Of a DNA stretch of 64,000 nucleotides, positions 6,128 through 15,844 are shown one piece after another. Both the position numbers and the translations under genes were made by a program. The notes under the pieces were generated by a model. The model saw only the letters and a program-made list of their open reading frames with translations. It did not search any database and was not told the DNA's origin. The stretch covers positions 744,001-808,000 of the forward strand of contig NC_009135.1 in NCBI RefSeq assembly GCF_000016125.1, in the 5' to 3' direction. Position 1 is the first letter of the stretch. Each line of letters begins with the position of its first letter. The DNA comes from Methanococcus maripaludis C5. Lineage in GTDB: Archaea > AGJL01 > Methanococci > Methanococcales > Methanococcaceae.

Positions 6128-8566
6128 ATGACTGGACTAATTATCTGTGAGAAACCAAACGTTGCTAAAAAAATTGCAGAAGCCCTTGGGAAACCAAAGA
6201 AAAAATCCCACAATTCAGTACCGTACTACGAGTTGGAAAGACAGGGAGAAACCATAGTTGTAGCTTCAGCAGTAGGTCACCTCTATACGCTACAAGAAAA
6301 AACCAAAACTAAATTTGGAGATTACCCTGTTTACGATATTCAATGGGTTCCAGCATCTACGCTCGATGAAAAAAAATACATTCAAAAATACATCGATGCA
6401 CTGAAAAAAGTCTCAAAAGGCGCAAACAAATTTTACGTTGCGACGGACTGGGATATCGAAGGGGAATTAATTGGGTACCATGCATTAAACTTCACATGCG
6501 GTCAAAAAAACGCTCACAGATTAAGATTTTCAAGTTTAACAAAGAAAGAAATTGCAAAAGCTTATGAAAATCCAAATGAAATTGATTTTGGGCTTGTTGA
6601 TGCAGGAGACAGCCGACACAAAATCGACTGGTATTTTGGTATAAATGTTTCAAGAGCACTTATGCAGGCAGTTAGTTCTGTTAAACGATGGAAAACCCTC
6701 AGTACAGGTAGGGTTCAAGGTCCAGCACTTGCTTTTTTAGTAGATAAAGAATTAGAAATTAGAAATTTCGTTCCAACACCGTACTGGGTGCTTGAAGCTC
6801 TCTTGGATAATGAATTAATTGCAATTCACGAGCTTGAAAAATTCTGGGATGAAGAAGAAGCAAATAACGCTTTTGAAAAAGTAAAAGATCAAAAGCAGGC
6901 GACAGTTTCAGATGTTAAAAAAACAATGAAAAGCATTCCCCCAAATCCGCCTTTCGATTTAGGTGCACTCCAAAGAGAAGCACACAATATGTTTAGATTT
7001 TCACCTAAAAGAACGCAGGAAATTGCGCAAAAATTGTATGAAAAAGGATACTGTTCATACCCGAGAACCAGCTCCCAAAAACTTCCTGATGATAAAGCGT
7101 ACATGGACGAAATCCTGAAAAATCTTTCAAAAAATAAAGATTACAAACCATATATTGAAAAAATTTTAAGTGAAAACAGAAAACCAATTTCAGGTAAAAA
7201 AGACGACCCTGCACACCCTGCAGTACACGCAGTGGACGTTCCAAAGGAAAAACTTCCTGATGATGAATTAAAATTGTACGAACTTATTGCAAGACGAACA
7301 ATTGCACTTTACTGGGATAACGCTAAAAGGGAATATTCAAAAATCAACCTCGATATAAACGGCGAAATATTCAAATTAAGTGGTTCAAGAACCGTTGAAG
7401 AAGGATGGCACGAAATATACTACTACACTAAATTTGATGAAGTGGAACTTCCAGAATTGAAGAAAAAAGACGTTATAAATGTAAATAATATTAACTTCGA
7501 AGCAAAAGAGACGAAGCCTCCAAAAAGATACACAATGGCTTCAATTATCAAGGAACTTGAAAAAAGAAAACTTGGGACAAAGGCAACGAGAGCAGACATT
7601 CTTGAAAAACTAACCAAACGTGGTTATGTGATTGAAGATGGTTCTTTAACTGTTACTGATCTTGGAATTGGAGTTACAGAAACTTTGAGAAAGTACTGTC
7701 CTGAAATTGTTGAAGAAACACTTACAAGAGATCTTGAAGATAAATTAGAGCTTATTCAGGATAAAAAAATCAAAAAGGAAGACGTTATAAAAGAAACAGA
7801 AACCAAGCTTACAAAAATCCTTGGAGAATTCCGTTTAAAAGAAAAAGAAATCGGAAACGAACTTGTGGATAAACTCGATTCGACAAACCGGTCTTTACAA
7901 ATCATTGGAAAATGTAAATGTGGCGGAGACATGATTATCATCCGCACAAAGGGTAAAAAAAGATTTGTTGGATGTAGTAATTACCCAGACTGTGACGTTA
8001 CATTCCCACTACCTCAAAAAGGAAGAATTAAAGTTCTAAACGAAGTCTGCGAAAAATGCCAGAATCCAGTAATTGGGCTTGATAGATTAAAAATTTGTGT
8101 AAATCCAGACTGTACCACGAGAATTTCAGAAGAAGATAAAAAAGAAATTGAAAGAGCTGAAAAAGAAGAAAAAATATGTCCAAAATGTGGTGGCAAGCTT
8201 TTAATTAAAAAGGGACCTTATGGAGTTTTCAGAGGCTGCGAAAATTACCCAAAATGTAAATATACGGAAAAATTAAATGGAGAATCCAATGAAAAAGAAA
8301 TCGTTGGAAAATGTCCAAAATGTGGAAGCGACCTCTATAAAAGAAGAGGGCGATTTGGAGAATTTATTGGATGCAGCAATTACCCAAAATGTAGACACAC
8401 TGAAAAAATAGAAAAGAAAAAAGACGATAATGCAAAAGAAACTAAGGCGGAAAAGAAGGAAGAAACAAAACCAAAAACCACGAAGAAAACAGCCCCAAAA
8501 AAGACTACAACTAAAAAAACAGCTGCCAAGAAAGCACCTGCTAAAAAAACAGCGACTAAAAAATAA
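6128..8566 (+). CDS. topA: DNA topoisomerase I (type IA) with zinc fingers and Lys/Ala-rich tail
   Basis: About 812 aa. The Toprim domain opens the protein (GLIICEKPNVAKKIAEAL; acidic motif ATDWDIEGELIG near residue 110). The catalytic tyrosine lies in KGYCSYPRTSS near residue 313. Four C-terminal CxxC zinc fingers follow (for example CKCGGDMI...CSNYPDC, CPKCGGKLL...CENYPKC), then about 45 residues of KKTA/PKK repeats like histone H1 tails, which should bind DNA without sequence preference. It relaxes negative supercoils by single-strand passage. A GTG at 6119 is in frame, but GTGAAA there looks like the SD for the ATG at 6128, which gives the standard N-terminus MTGLIICEKP. Confidence 0.95.
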   Translation: MTGLIICEKPNVAKKIAEALGKPKKKSHNSVPYYELERQGETIVVASAVGHLYTLQEKTKTKFGDYPVYDIQWVPASTLDEKKYIQKYIDALKKVSKGANKFYVATDWDIEGELIGYHALNFTCGQKNAHRLRFSSLTKKEIAKAYENPNEIDFGLVDAGDSRHKIDWYFGINVSRALMQAVSSVKRWKTLSTGRVQGPALAFLVDKELEIRNFVPTPYWVLEALLDNELIAIHELEKFWDEEEANNAFEKVKDQKQATVSDVKKTMKSIPPNPPFDLGALQREAHNMFRFSPKRTQEIAQKLYEKGYCSYPRTSSQKLPDDKAYMDEILKNLSKNKDYKPYIEKILSENRKPISGKKDDPAHPAVHAVDVPKEKLPDDELKLYELIARRTIALYWDNAKREYSKINLDINGEIFKLSGSRTVEEGWHEIYYYTKFDEVELPELKKKDVINVNNINFEAKETKPPKRYTMASIIKELEKRKLGTKATRADILEKLTKRGYVIEDGSLTVTDLGIGVTETLRKYCPEIVEETLTRDLEDKLELIQDKKIKKEDVIKETETKLTKILGEFRLKEKEIGNELVDKLDSTNRSLQIIGKCKCGGDMIIIRTKGKKRFVGCSNYPDCDVTFPLPQKGRIKVLNEVCEKCQNPVIGLDRLKICVNPDCTTRISEEDKKEIERAEKEEKICPKCGGKLLIKKGPYGVFRGCENYPKCKYTEKLNGESNEKEIVGKCPKCGSDLYKRRGRFGEFIGCSNYPKCRHTEKIEKKKDDNAKETKAEKKEETKPKTTKKTAPKKTTTKKTAAKKAPAKKTATKK

Positions 8567-8601
8567 GTCAATATAAAAATTAAAAAATTCTTCAAAAAAT
8601 A

Positions 8602-9507
8602 TTATTCTTTTTGAATGCTACTCAAAGCACCGGTAAATGCAGTGACTCCTTCACCAACTGCCTTTGAAACCTGTAAAATTCCACCCGTAACGTCCCCGCA
8701 GGCATAAATTCCATCCGCACTTGTTTTGCAGTTTTTATCTATTTCTATGAATTTTCTTTTATTAAGTTTTATATCGCTTTTTTCCAAAAATTCCGTATTT
8801 GGAACGTATCCAAAGCTTATAAATATTCCATCCGCGGAAATTATCTCTTTTTTTCCATTTATCGAAACTTTAACGCCTTCTGCTTTTTCTTCTCCAACAA
8901 TCTCGATTGGTTCTGCATTGAGAACTATTTCAAGGTTGTTCATTAAGTTCATTCGGTCTTCCATTATTCGTTCGACTGCCTTTAATTCGGGCCTATCAGT
9001 AACTATCGTTATTTTTTTGGCAATATCTTTTAAATTATATGCTGCCATTATTGCAGAAGTGCCCCTTCCAAGTACGATTACTTCCTTATTTAAAAAGAAG
9101 AAAGCATCACACATTACACAGTAACAGACTCCTTTTCCCATAAAATCGTCTTCATTTAATCCGGGCTTTTTGTAGCGGCTTCCTGACGCAATTACTATCG
9201 ATTTTGCTTCGTACTGTTCGTTTTTCGTAATTACTTTGAATGGTTTTGAAGAAGTATCTATTTTTTCAACTTCTTCGTGGATTATTGGAAGTTCGAATTG
9301 TTTTGCATGTTCTGAAAATTTCTGTGCCAGTTCAAAACCTTTTATTGATTCAAAACCAGGATAATTTTCAACGACCCCTGCTTCTGCAATTTTTCCGCCT
9401 TCATTTTCTTTTTCTAGGCACAAAGTACTTAATTTTGCCCTCATTGCGTATATTCCTGCAGTAAGTCCCGCTGGACCGCCCCCTATAATAATTAAATCGT
9501 ATACCAT
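8602..9507 (-). CDS. trxB: Thioredoxin reductase (FAD-dependent)
   Basis: A 301-aa flavoprotein. The FAD-binding motif [10 protein letters not shown] lies at residues 9-18; the redox-active disulfide is in [11 protein letters not shown] (CVMC rather than the common CATC); the nucleotide-binding segment is [12 protein letters not shown] and the second FAD motif [19 protein letters not shown] is at the C-terminus. It passes electrons from NAD(P)H or reduced F420 (methanococcal homologues vary) to thioredoxin. The start at 9507 is chosen because GGTGGT stands just upstream; a longer frame to 9534 lacks homology. It faces topA tail-to-tail. Confidence 0.93.
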   Translation of the reverse strand: MVYDLIIIGGGPAGLTAGIYAMRAKLSTLCLEKENEGGKIAEAGVVENYPGFESIKGFELAQKFSEHAKQFELPIIHEEVEKIDTSSKPFKVITKNEQYEAKSIVIASGSRYKKPGLNEDDFMGKGVCYCVMCDAFFFLNKEVIVLGRGTSAIMAAYNLKDIAKKITIVTDRPELKAVERIMEDRMNLMNNLEIVLNAEPIEIVGEEKAEGVKVSINGKKEIISADGIFISFGYVPNTEFLEKSDIKLNKRKFIEIDKNCKTSADGIYACGDVTGGILQVSKAVGEGVTAFTGALSSIQKE

Positions 9508-9592
9508 CAAACCACCTGTTGTTCTCAATAACAATTTCTCTTTAAAAATATATAAAATAGTATAAAATATTAAATATCGTCTTTAAATCAAT

Positions 9593-10597
9593 TTATGGTT
9601 TGAATGATTCGAGTTTTTCTTTCAAATTGAAAACACAAGTTTCGATGTTTTCGTCGTTACAATTTATCTCGATTTTTGAGATATCGTCAGTATCTAAAAA
9701 TGCAAAGATATTGTATGCGGGACACCCATATTGGGTTTTTTTAGTTTTTGGAAGGCTTAATTTTTTTAATTCTTCTAAAATATTATTGTTTAGATATAAT
9801 ATCTCATTTTCAAGTCCTTCATTCATTATAGGTTTATTATTCAGTGTTTGTGGGCTTCTTGTAATAATTCCGGAAGAATTTGAAAGAATTGATGCATGAA
9901 TCATTCCTTCGATACTTGAAGCAGGCTCAATTATCGTTGATTCATCTTTTTTTATAAATTCTGGAAGAAATGACACTTTAATTCTAAGCCATGTGCTTTC
10001 TTCAGGATTTTCTTTGATAATTTCTTTTGCTTTTTTTGATAAATTTGCGTTATTTAAAAAATATGTTTTAAATTCTGAAGATAATTCTCTCAAACGGGTG
10101 TCTTCCGAATTTTTATGAGTTAAATGATAATTCACAGTATTTGGCAGCTTTTTAGTATAATAACTTATAAGATTCTCGGCTGATTTTTTAGTAAGTTCTA
10201 ATGCATCTTCAAAACTGATTTTTGTTTTATATTCGATTAATTTAGCGTACTCGTAAGTTTCAATTATTACATTAGTTTCAAAATCTTGGTTAGTTTCAAT
10301 GGCAATTGAAACATAGTCCTCAAGTGTCGGGTGTCTCATAAGCATTTTTAAAACTTCTTCTTCAGATGTGTTAGAATTTAAACTTTTAATTTCCTGATGC
10401 GTTAAGAGACATGGCCCTGTTGTGATATTTTTTGAGATAAAATCTCCTAAAATTCCGATAAACCTGTGAGGGGATAAAGTTGTAAATTCATTTGTATTAA
10501 CTGGTTTTAAACCATATTTTTCGATTATACGGTTCCAGTACTGCGGATAGGTATGCTTAAAATATAAATTTGTAAATTCTCTTTGGCAAACTACCAA
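9593..10597 (-). CDS. Hypothetical protein, 334 aa
   Basis: I do not recognise a family. The protein is soluble, with no signal peptide or membrane segment, mixed alpha/beta, and begins with aromatic-rich REFTNLYFKHTYPQYWNRI. A glycine/cysteine segment YGCPAYNIFAFLD lies near residue 290. It starts at TTG with a good SD (GGGTGGT) upstream. It forms a single-gene unit upstream of, and reading the same way as, trxB (85 bp gap), and is divergent from the DUF2193 operon. The long uninterrupted frame makes it a real gene of unknown role. Confidence 0.75.
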   Translation of the reverse strand: MVVCQREFTNLYFKHTYPQYWNRIIEKYGLKPVNTNEFTTLSPHRFIGILGDFISKNITTGPCLLTHQEIKSLNSNTSEEEVLKMLMRHPTLEDYVSIAIETNQDFETNVIIETYEYAKLIEYKTKISFEDALELTKKSAENLISYYTKKLPNTVNYHLTHKNSEDTRLRELSSEFKTYFLNNANLSKKAKEIIKENPEESTWLRIKVSFLPEFIKKDESTIIEPASSIEGMIHASILSNSSGIITRSPQTLNNKPIMNEGLENEILYLNNNILEELKKLSLPKTKKTQYGCPAYNIFAFLDTDDISKIEINCNDENIETCVFNLKEKLESFKP

Positions 10598-10931
10598 ATT
10601 ACCACCCGTGTAAATTCATTTGATTTTGGGTCGAATCATTTTTAAATTTTTGTTATCGATTAAATATTGTTTATTGTAGTGTCTTAATATCACACTACTG
10701 CTATACTATATATATTTTATTATTTTTAAGGCTATGAAAATACGATCAAAATGATCAGTATATTAAAAAATACGGGAAATTATAAGTTTTTTTATTTTCT
10801 TTGAAAAGGCATATAATGGGCTATTTTCATAATTTTATATGGCAAATAATTAGGTGGGGGAGCTTTAAATTTAGTTATCACCTCGATTTAACGCCTAAGC
10901 CTTAATATCCAATCAATGAGGGGGATTTGAT
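10598..10931 (+). promoter_or_regulatory. Divergent regulatory region upstream of the DUF2193 operon
   Basis: A TATA-like AATTTTATAT (10831-10840) predicts a start near 10862, giving a leader of about 70 nt. In it AGGTGG (10852-10857) can pair with CACCT (10880-10884), and the gene's SD GAGGGGGA lies at 10918-10925. An inverted repeat GATCA-AAA-TGATC at 10744-10756 is a possible operator about 90 bp upstream of the TATA box. The left end also carries the promoter of the divergent hypothetical gene. Confidence 0.45.
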
Positions 10932-12431
10932 ATGGAAGAAATATATTCAAAAATGGTTAATGAAGCAATGGCTGCACAATGGGCGGATGTTAACATAATT
11001 AAGGAAAAAAGAGGGCATGATTTTAAGATAAAACATGCTAAAGGATACGTAGATGTTGCAAATAAAATGGAAGCAGTTGGAGATCAGGATCCATCAGTAA
11101 TCGCATTGCATAAAGATTCGATCAATACACACTTCGATGTTTTGTGCGACCTTACAAAAACAGTAAGGCCTGAAGACGATCCATTCGTTGAACACTACCA
11201 GACTCCAGCAATACTTGAAATACTCTACAAAGAAGATCCAGAGTTTAGAAAAAGCGTTGAAAAATTTATTCAAACTATTGAAAAATCAGAAGCACTTATT
11301 GGAAGAGAAGTTCTTCGTAGATACGGTGGTTTTTATGGGCCTACTTGCGTTGTAGACTTTGCATTAATCCCTGGAAGCACGAGTAACATTGTAAACAGGA
11401 TTCTTAAAAATGTAGATATTCCTCTTGAGCATAAACAGGCAATTTTAGCTTCAAAATCTTGGGGAATGAATACATCATATGGGTTTGGGGAAAAATTCGC
11501 GACTGCTGTTGAAGCTGGAAAATCACTAACTGATGCAGTAAATGAAGAAATTGAAATGATAAAATTCATTTACGATAAACCAATTGATGCTCAGGCAAAA
11601 CTTATGGATGGTTTAGGCCATGAAAGTTTTGATGTTAGGAAATACATGGCAGAATACAAAAAGAAAATGGAAAATGCAGTACTTGATGCAATGGACTCAG
11701 AAGTTCACTATGGAAACATTGTAACTGTTCCAGCATACTGCGTTGGAGACATTGCACACCACATTGCACAATCCACATTTAACATGTGTAAAGACGACGT
11801 TATTATGTCAGTAATTGAAGCAGTTTCAAGTGTAATGGATAATACTCTGAAATCCAATGTAAATAACTTCAAAAGTGAATATGAAATATTATCCCTTGCA
11901 ACAGGATCGACTGCGGCTGCAACTGAATGTATACTTGAATTAGACGGATTTAATGCACCAACAGTTGTGGATTTACTGACTAAAAGGTTCCATAACTACG
12001 TACAGCTCTACCCAACAAGGGGGGCTGCTGCAGAACTTCACAACCATGACTTCATGGATATGATATATAGGGGTTGGAAATTAATTGACAAAGCTAGAAG
12101 AGTTAAAAACGGAAGCAATGATCCAATAACTCCAAAAATAGGCAATTTCAAGGTAGATCTTGACCCAATTTTCAAAAATGAAGTCATAATGAACCCGCAA
12201 AGATATGCATACCCTGCATGTGCAATAACAGTTAGATTTTCAGCATTGATGAGGCTTGCAGACTATCCATGCCTGTTAACAAGTGAACCTGTAACTGCAA
12301 CACTCATGACAAACATTATTTCACTACATAAAGAAACTCCTGGAGCACCTGCAAGAGTTTGTAAAGACTGTGCAACAGCATGTTTGGTGGACTTTAGACA
12401 CCAGTACTGCCAGTATAAAGAAGCTATCTAA
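10932..12431 (+). CDS. DUF2193 family protein
   Basis: A 499-aa protein of the methanogen-centred DUF2193 family (recognised from memory); its function is unknown to me. It is soluble, mostly helical, and rich in conserved aromatic/His motifs (HNHDFMDMIYRGWK near residue 375). A Cys-rich C-terminus, VCKDCATACLVDFRHQYCQY, could hold a metal or cluster. It is the first gene of an operon with a DUF2180 zinc protein (33 bp later) and an aquaporin (overlapping), so a role linked to uptake or handling of a small neutral molecule is a reasonable inference. The start has a strong SD, GAGGGGGA. Confidence 0.8.
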   Translation: MEEIYSKMVNEAMAAQWADVNIIKEKRGHDFKIKHAKGYVDVANKMEAVGDQDPSVIALHKDSINTHFDVLCDLTKTVRPEDDPFVEHYQTPAILEILYKEDPEFRKSVEKFIQTIEKSEALIGREVLRRYGGFYGPTCVVDFALIPGSTSNIVNRILKNVDIPLEHKQAILASKSWGMNTSYGFGEKFATAVEAGKSLTDAVNEEIEMIKFIYDKPIDAQAKLMDGLGHESFDVRKYMAEYKKKMENAVLDAMDSEVHYGNIVTVPAYCVGDIAHHIAQSTFNMCKDDVIMSVIEAVSSVMDNTLKSNVNNFKSEYEILSLATGSTAAATECILELDGFNAPTVVDLLTKRFHNYVQLYPTRGAAAELHNHDFMDMIYRGWKLIDKARRVKNGSNDPITPKIGNFKVDLDPIFKNEVIMNPQRYAYPACAITVRFSALMRLADYPCLLTSEPVTATLMTNIISLHKETPGAPARVCKDCATACLVDFRHQYCQYKEAI

Positions 12432-12464
12432 CTATTTATTCTTCATTTTTAAAGGAGGGAAAAA

Positions 12465-12680
12465 ATGAAGTGTTATTTGTGTAAATTGGAAGGAAAAGAT
12501 ACTGATGCAGTTGCCTCATGTATTGTCTGTGGAATGGGAGTTTGTATGAATCATGTAGTACGTGAAGAAATCGACCATTGGGAAGGAGGATATCCATTTC
12601 CAGCTGAAAAGTTGAAAAAAACCATTCCAAGAATGCTCTGTATACCCTGTTATAATGCATTTCAGGAGGGTAAAAAATGA
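12465..12680 (+). CDS. DUF2180 family small zinc-binding protein
   Basis: A 71-aa protein with two Cys pairs plus extra ligands: CYLC (residues 3-6), CIVC (24-27), a Cys/His pair (CMNH) and CIPC near 62. This treble-clef/B-box-like spacing fits the archaeal DUF2180 family, of unknown function. SD AAAGGAGGG is exceptionally good. Its last codons overlap the aquaporin start (ATGA at 12677), so the two are translationally coupled. Confidence 0.8.
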   Translation: MKCYLCKLEGKDTDAVASCIVCGMGVCMNHVVREEIDHWEGGYPFPAEKLKKTIPRMLCIPCYNAFQEGKK

Positions 12681-13396
12681 GCCTATTAAAAAGAATGATT
12701 GCTGAAGGCCTTGGAACAGGTATTTTGGTATTTTTCGGACCCGGTGCTGCTGCAATGACGTTGATGATTGCAAACAGTACTGGGTCGGCCGGAATTGGAC
12801 TACTCGGCGGACTTGGAGATTGGTTTGCAATTGGATTTGCTTTTGCACTTGCTATTGCTGCAGTAATCTATTCTATGGGGCGTGTTTCTGGAGCACACAT
12901 CAACCCAGCAGTAACTGTCGGACTCTGGGCAGTTAAAAAATTCCCTACAAAAGATGTAATTCCGTATATTATCGCCCAGTTAATTGGTGCTGCAATAGGT
13001 TCCATACTGTTCTTTACATGTATTGGACTTGATTCTGTGACGATAGGGGGACTCGGAGCTACCGCGCCATTTGCAGGAATAAGCTACTTTCAGGCAATAC
13101 TTGCAGAATTTATCGGAACATTTCTGTTAATGTTTGTCATACTGGGGGTTGCTGTTGATAAACGGGCTCCGGATGGATTTGCAGGACTCGTAATTGGTTT
13201 AACAGTTGGTGCCATAATTACAACAACAGGAAATATTGCAGGCGCTTCATTAAATCCAGCAAGAACTTTTGGACCATATTTGATAGACAGTATTTATGGA
13301 TTAAATCTATGGTATTATTTCCCGATATATATTATTGGGCCAATTATCGGTGCAATAGTTGCTGCATTCACGTATGAATACTTAAATCGCGAATAA
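12677..13396 (+). CDS. aqpM: Aquaporin / MIP channel, AqpM-type
   Basis: A 239-aa protein with six membrane helices and both pore motifs: NPA at residues 76-78 (GAHINPAVT) and 193-195 (GASLNPARTFGP). This is the expected length for archaeal AqpM, which conducts water and small neutral solutes such as glycerol, CO2 or H2S. The ATGA overlap with the DUF2180 gene and the DUF2193 gene before it place the channel in a three-gene operon rather than a general osmotic setting. The invariant Arg after the second NPA (R196) is present. Confidence 0.93.
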   Translation: MSLLKRMIAEGLGTGILVFFGPGAAAMTLMIANSTGSAGIGLLGGLGDWFAIGFAFALAIAAVIYSMGRVSGAHINPAVTVGLWAVKKFPTKDVIPYIIAQLIGAAIGSILFFTCIGLDSVTIGGLGATAPFAGISYFQAILAEFIGTFLLMFVILGVAVDKRAPDGFAGLVIGLTVGAIITTTGNIAGASLNPARTFGPYLIDSIYGLNLWYYFPIYIIGPIIGAIVAAFTYEYLNRE

Positions 13397-13503
13397 ACCA
13401 TTATTATCTTTTTTTTGAAAAATTAGTGTACTTTTTAAATGATCTAAAAGGTATTAATATTTTAGGTGACAATATATTATTACCATATATCGGGGGAATA
13501 ACT

Positions 13504-13761
13504 ATGGGATCTATTTCAGAGTATTTTCAGATTAAAAAGGAAATTCAAGACTTGAAAGAAGAAGTTAATAAAAAAATCAAGGATTCGAATGAATCTACAA
13601 AATCTCGTTCTGAATCCATTCAATACATAAATAAGAAAATAATTTCAAAAAAGAAAAGATTAAAAAACGCTGAAAATCGAATTATTACAAATTATATATT
13701 TCCGTTGTTTGTTGTTATTTTAATTTTGGCTTATTATTATATAAGACAAAATTTTTTATAA
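13504..13761 (+). CDS. Small coiled-coil protein with a C-terminal membrane anchor
   Basis: An 85-aa protein. Residues 1-60 are a charged coiled coil (KEIQDLKEEVNKKIKDS); residues 63-80 form one membrane helix (YIFPLFVVILILAYYYI), so it is tail-anchored. The start at 13504 has GGGGGA just upstream; the in-frame extension to 13426 lacks an SD. I recognise no family. It may have its own promoter in the 107-bp gap after aqpM. Confidence 0.6.
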   Translation: MGSISEYFQIKKEIQDLKEEVNKKIKDSNESTKSRSESIQYINKKIISKKKRLKNAENRIITNYIFPLFVVILILAYYYIRQNFL

Positions 13762-13812
13762 TATTTCATTAATTTCAAAATTTTTAGAGGAATAAAAAAA
13801 TAAATATATAAT

Positions 13813-14421
13813 TTAATGGACTAATTTTTGGAAACATTCTTTACAGACGATTTTACCATCGATTGTTCGCCCCTTAATTTCCATGAATGTTTCTCCACAG
13901 TTATCACAAGTAAGTGAAGGATAAAGTCTTGCTTTTGATGGTTCTTCAATTTCTACCCAAGTTATGTCAAATAATTCTTCTTCAGGAGCCTCCAAAAGAT
14001 GTTTTATAGCTTCTTTTCTTCGTTCAAACATTTGTTTTTCTTCATCTGCAGTTAAAGTTCCTTCATTGAATTTTTTATTAAATGTTCCAACTTTTTTAGA
14101 AAGATCGTATTTCAAATAAATTCTGAGAGCTTTGTTGTTGTCTCTTGAATAAAAAGTGTAAACGTGCTTTCCGTTATCCCTAAATTTCAAATTTCCTTTT
14201 CCAAAGGTACATCCAAGCATCTGCTGTATTCCATCAATACTGCAAGAGTTATTTTCAACTATTGCAACAAGCTGTTCATCTTCTGATCTAGGGTAGTGAT
14301 CAAGTACATATTTTGAAACCCTGTATCCAATTGTAACCCCTGGGCATTCGTGACCGTGAAATTCAACTGTTTTTTGGTAGTCTTCGTTCAAGTTTTCACC
14401 AGTTATGCTGATAAATTCCAT
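13813..14421 (-). CDS. FmdE-family protein with C-terminal zinc finger
   Basis: A 202-aa protein. The FmdE domain (residues 10-125) has the signature FHGHECPGVTIGYR near 24-37 and NNSCSIDGIQQMLGCTFGKGN near 57-77; a linker leads to a CxxC...CxxC zinc finger (CDNCGETF...CKECF, residues about 173-197). FmdE was named for its place beside the molybdenum formylmethanofuran dehydrogenase genes; its conserved Cys and His residues suggest metal or cofactor handling, but the reaction is not established. It forms a minus-strand pair with cobA. Confidence 0.85.
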   Translation of the reverse strand: MEFISITGENLNEDYQKTVEFHGHECPGVTIGYRVSKYVLDHYPRSEDEQLVAIVENNSCSIDGIQQMLGCTFGKGNLKFRDNGKHVYTFYSRDNNKALRIYLKYDLSKKVGTFNKKFNEGTLTADEEKQMFERRKEAIKHLLEAPEEELFDITWVEIEEPSKARLYPSLTCDNCGETFMEIKGRTIDGKIVCKECFQKLVH

Positions 14422-14455
14422 ATATCGTATTACTTTTTATAAGTTCTTATTATTT

Positions 14456-15175
14456 TTAAAGTACATTTACAACATTTCCAACCAAAATAATTCCTGGAGG
14501 GCATACATTTTCCAATTTTGCTATTTTGACAATGTCTGACAGTGTTCCTTTAACCATTCTTTGATTTTCTCTTGTTCCATCCATTAAAATTGCAACTGGC
14601 GTATTTTCATTTCTTTTTGGATTTTTCAATAATTCTTTTACGTGTTTTTCGAGTGTTGTAATTCCCATAAGTATTACAATTGTATCTGCATTTAATTCGC
14701 TTAATTTAACTTGCATTTCGTTTTCAGTCTTGTCTCCTGCTTCATGACCTGTTACAACAGTAAATGATGTCGCAACTTTTCTGTGAGTTACTGGAATTCC
14801 AAAAATTTCTGGAACTGAAATTGAAGAAGTGATTCCCGGAATCATTTCGTAGTCTATTCCCTCTTCTTTTAAAGCGAGTACTTCTTCACCGCCCCGTCCA
14901 AATACAAAGGAGTCTCCACCTTTAAGTCTTACAACATTTTTGTCTTCTTTTGCTTTATTGACTAAAATTTCGTTTATTTCTTCCTGTTTGTATGAATGTT
15001 TTCCCTTTCTTTTTCCAACATAAATGAGTTCAGAATTCTCTTTAGCGTATTTTAAAAGTTTTTCCCCAATTAAATCATCATAAACAATTACATCGGCATT
15101 TTTTATTGCTTCAACGCCTTTTAATGTAATCAATCCTTCGTCACCAGGACCTGCGCCAACTAAAATAACTTTCAT
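14456..15175 (-). CDS. cobA: Uroporphyrinogen-III C-methyltransferase (SUMT)
   Basis: A 239-aa SAM-dependent methyltransferase. Motifs: VGAGPGDEGLITLKG (residues 5-19), VRLKGGDSFVFGRGGEE (about 83-99) and PGITSSISVPEIFGIPVTHR. It methylates uroporphyrinogen III at C2 and C7 to precorrin-2, the common precursor of sirohaem, cobamides and coenzyme F430. There is no fused HemD domain. The start at 15175 gives the standard N-terminus MKVILVGAGPGD with GGGAAA upstream; the extension to 15226 has no homology. It lies 34 bp upstream of the fmdE-like gene. Confidence 0.95.
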   Translation of the reverse strand: MKVILVGAGPGDEGLITLKGVEAIKNADVIVYDDLIGEKLLKYAKENSELIYVGKRKGKHSYKQEEINEILVNKAKEDKNVVRLKGGDSFVFGRGGEEVLALKEEGIDYEMIPGITSSISVPEIFGIPVTHRKVATSFTVVTGHEAGDKTENEMQVKLSELNADTIVILMGITTLEKHVKELLKNPKRNENTPVAILMDGTRENQRMVKGTLSDIVKIAKLENVCPPGIILVGNVVNVL

Positions 15176-15400
15176 GATTTTTCCCTTTTCTTTAAATTTT
15201 ATACAATGCATGAGATTTAAGTTCAATTTTATATATAAAATTTGATATTTGATGCTAAAAACTTCCAGACATTGATTTATGGAATAGATTTTAAAATAGG
15301 TACTTATAAAAGAAATATAAAGGTATACTAAAATATAACATTATAACTACTCTCAAAATTCAGGTTTTGAATGTTTTTAAAGTAAAACAAGAGCGAAATT

Positions 15401-15832
15401 ATGATAATAAAAGGCATTAGAGATGCAAAGGTCCCTGATGAAATTTTTAAAATGGGCCTTGAATTCCAAATAATAAATGCAGACCTAATAGCTACAAAAA
15501 CACATATTTTGCATAGCATATATCAAGCGAAAACAAAAAATAACATATCAAAAAATATCTGGATGGAAATCTTGCTTCGTGCATCAGGCCAAAAACAAAT
15601 ATCGAATGCGATAAAAGTACTCGGTGCAAGAAAAGGAAATATTTGCGTTGTATGTGGCGATGAAAAAACTTTTGAACAGATTAAAGACATCGTTAAAGGA
15701 TTGGTTGATGACAGCGTTCTTGAATTGAATGATGAAAAAGAAAAAAAGATAAGAGAAGTTTTTGAAATTAACCTTCACGGAAAACTAATTGAACGAGTTT
15801 GTGAAAAAATTGCTCTTATCGAGGTTCAATGA
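15401..15832 (+). CDS. cgi121: KEOPS complex subunit Cgi121
   Basis: A 143-aa protein matching archaeal Cgi121 (MJ0187-like). The middle segment EILLRASGQKQISNAIKVLG (about residues 56-75) is the family's most conserved part. Within KEOPS (Kae1, Bud32, Cgi121, Pcc1), Cgi121 binds the tRNA 3' CCA end and assists N6-threonylcarbamoyladenosine formation at position 37. The other subunits are not here. The gene ends 12 bp before the hisD start and probably shares its transcript. Confidence 0.85.
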   Translation: MIIKGIRDAKVPDEIFKMGLEFQIINADLIATKTHILHSIYQAKTKNNISKNIWMEILLRASGQKQISNAIKVLGARKGNICVVCGDEKTFEQIKDIVKGLVDDSVLELNDEKEKKIREVFEINLHGKLIERVCEKIALIEVQ

Positions 15833-15844
15833 TTGGTGTGGTTT

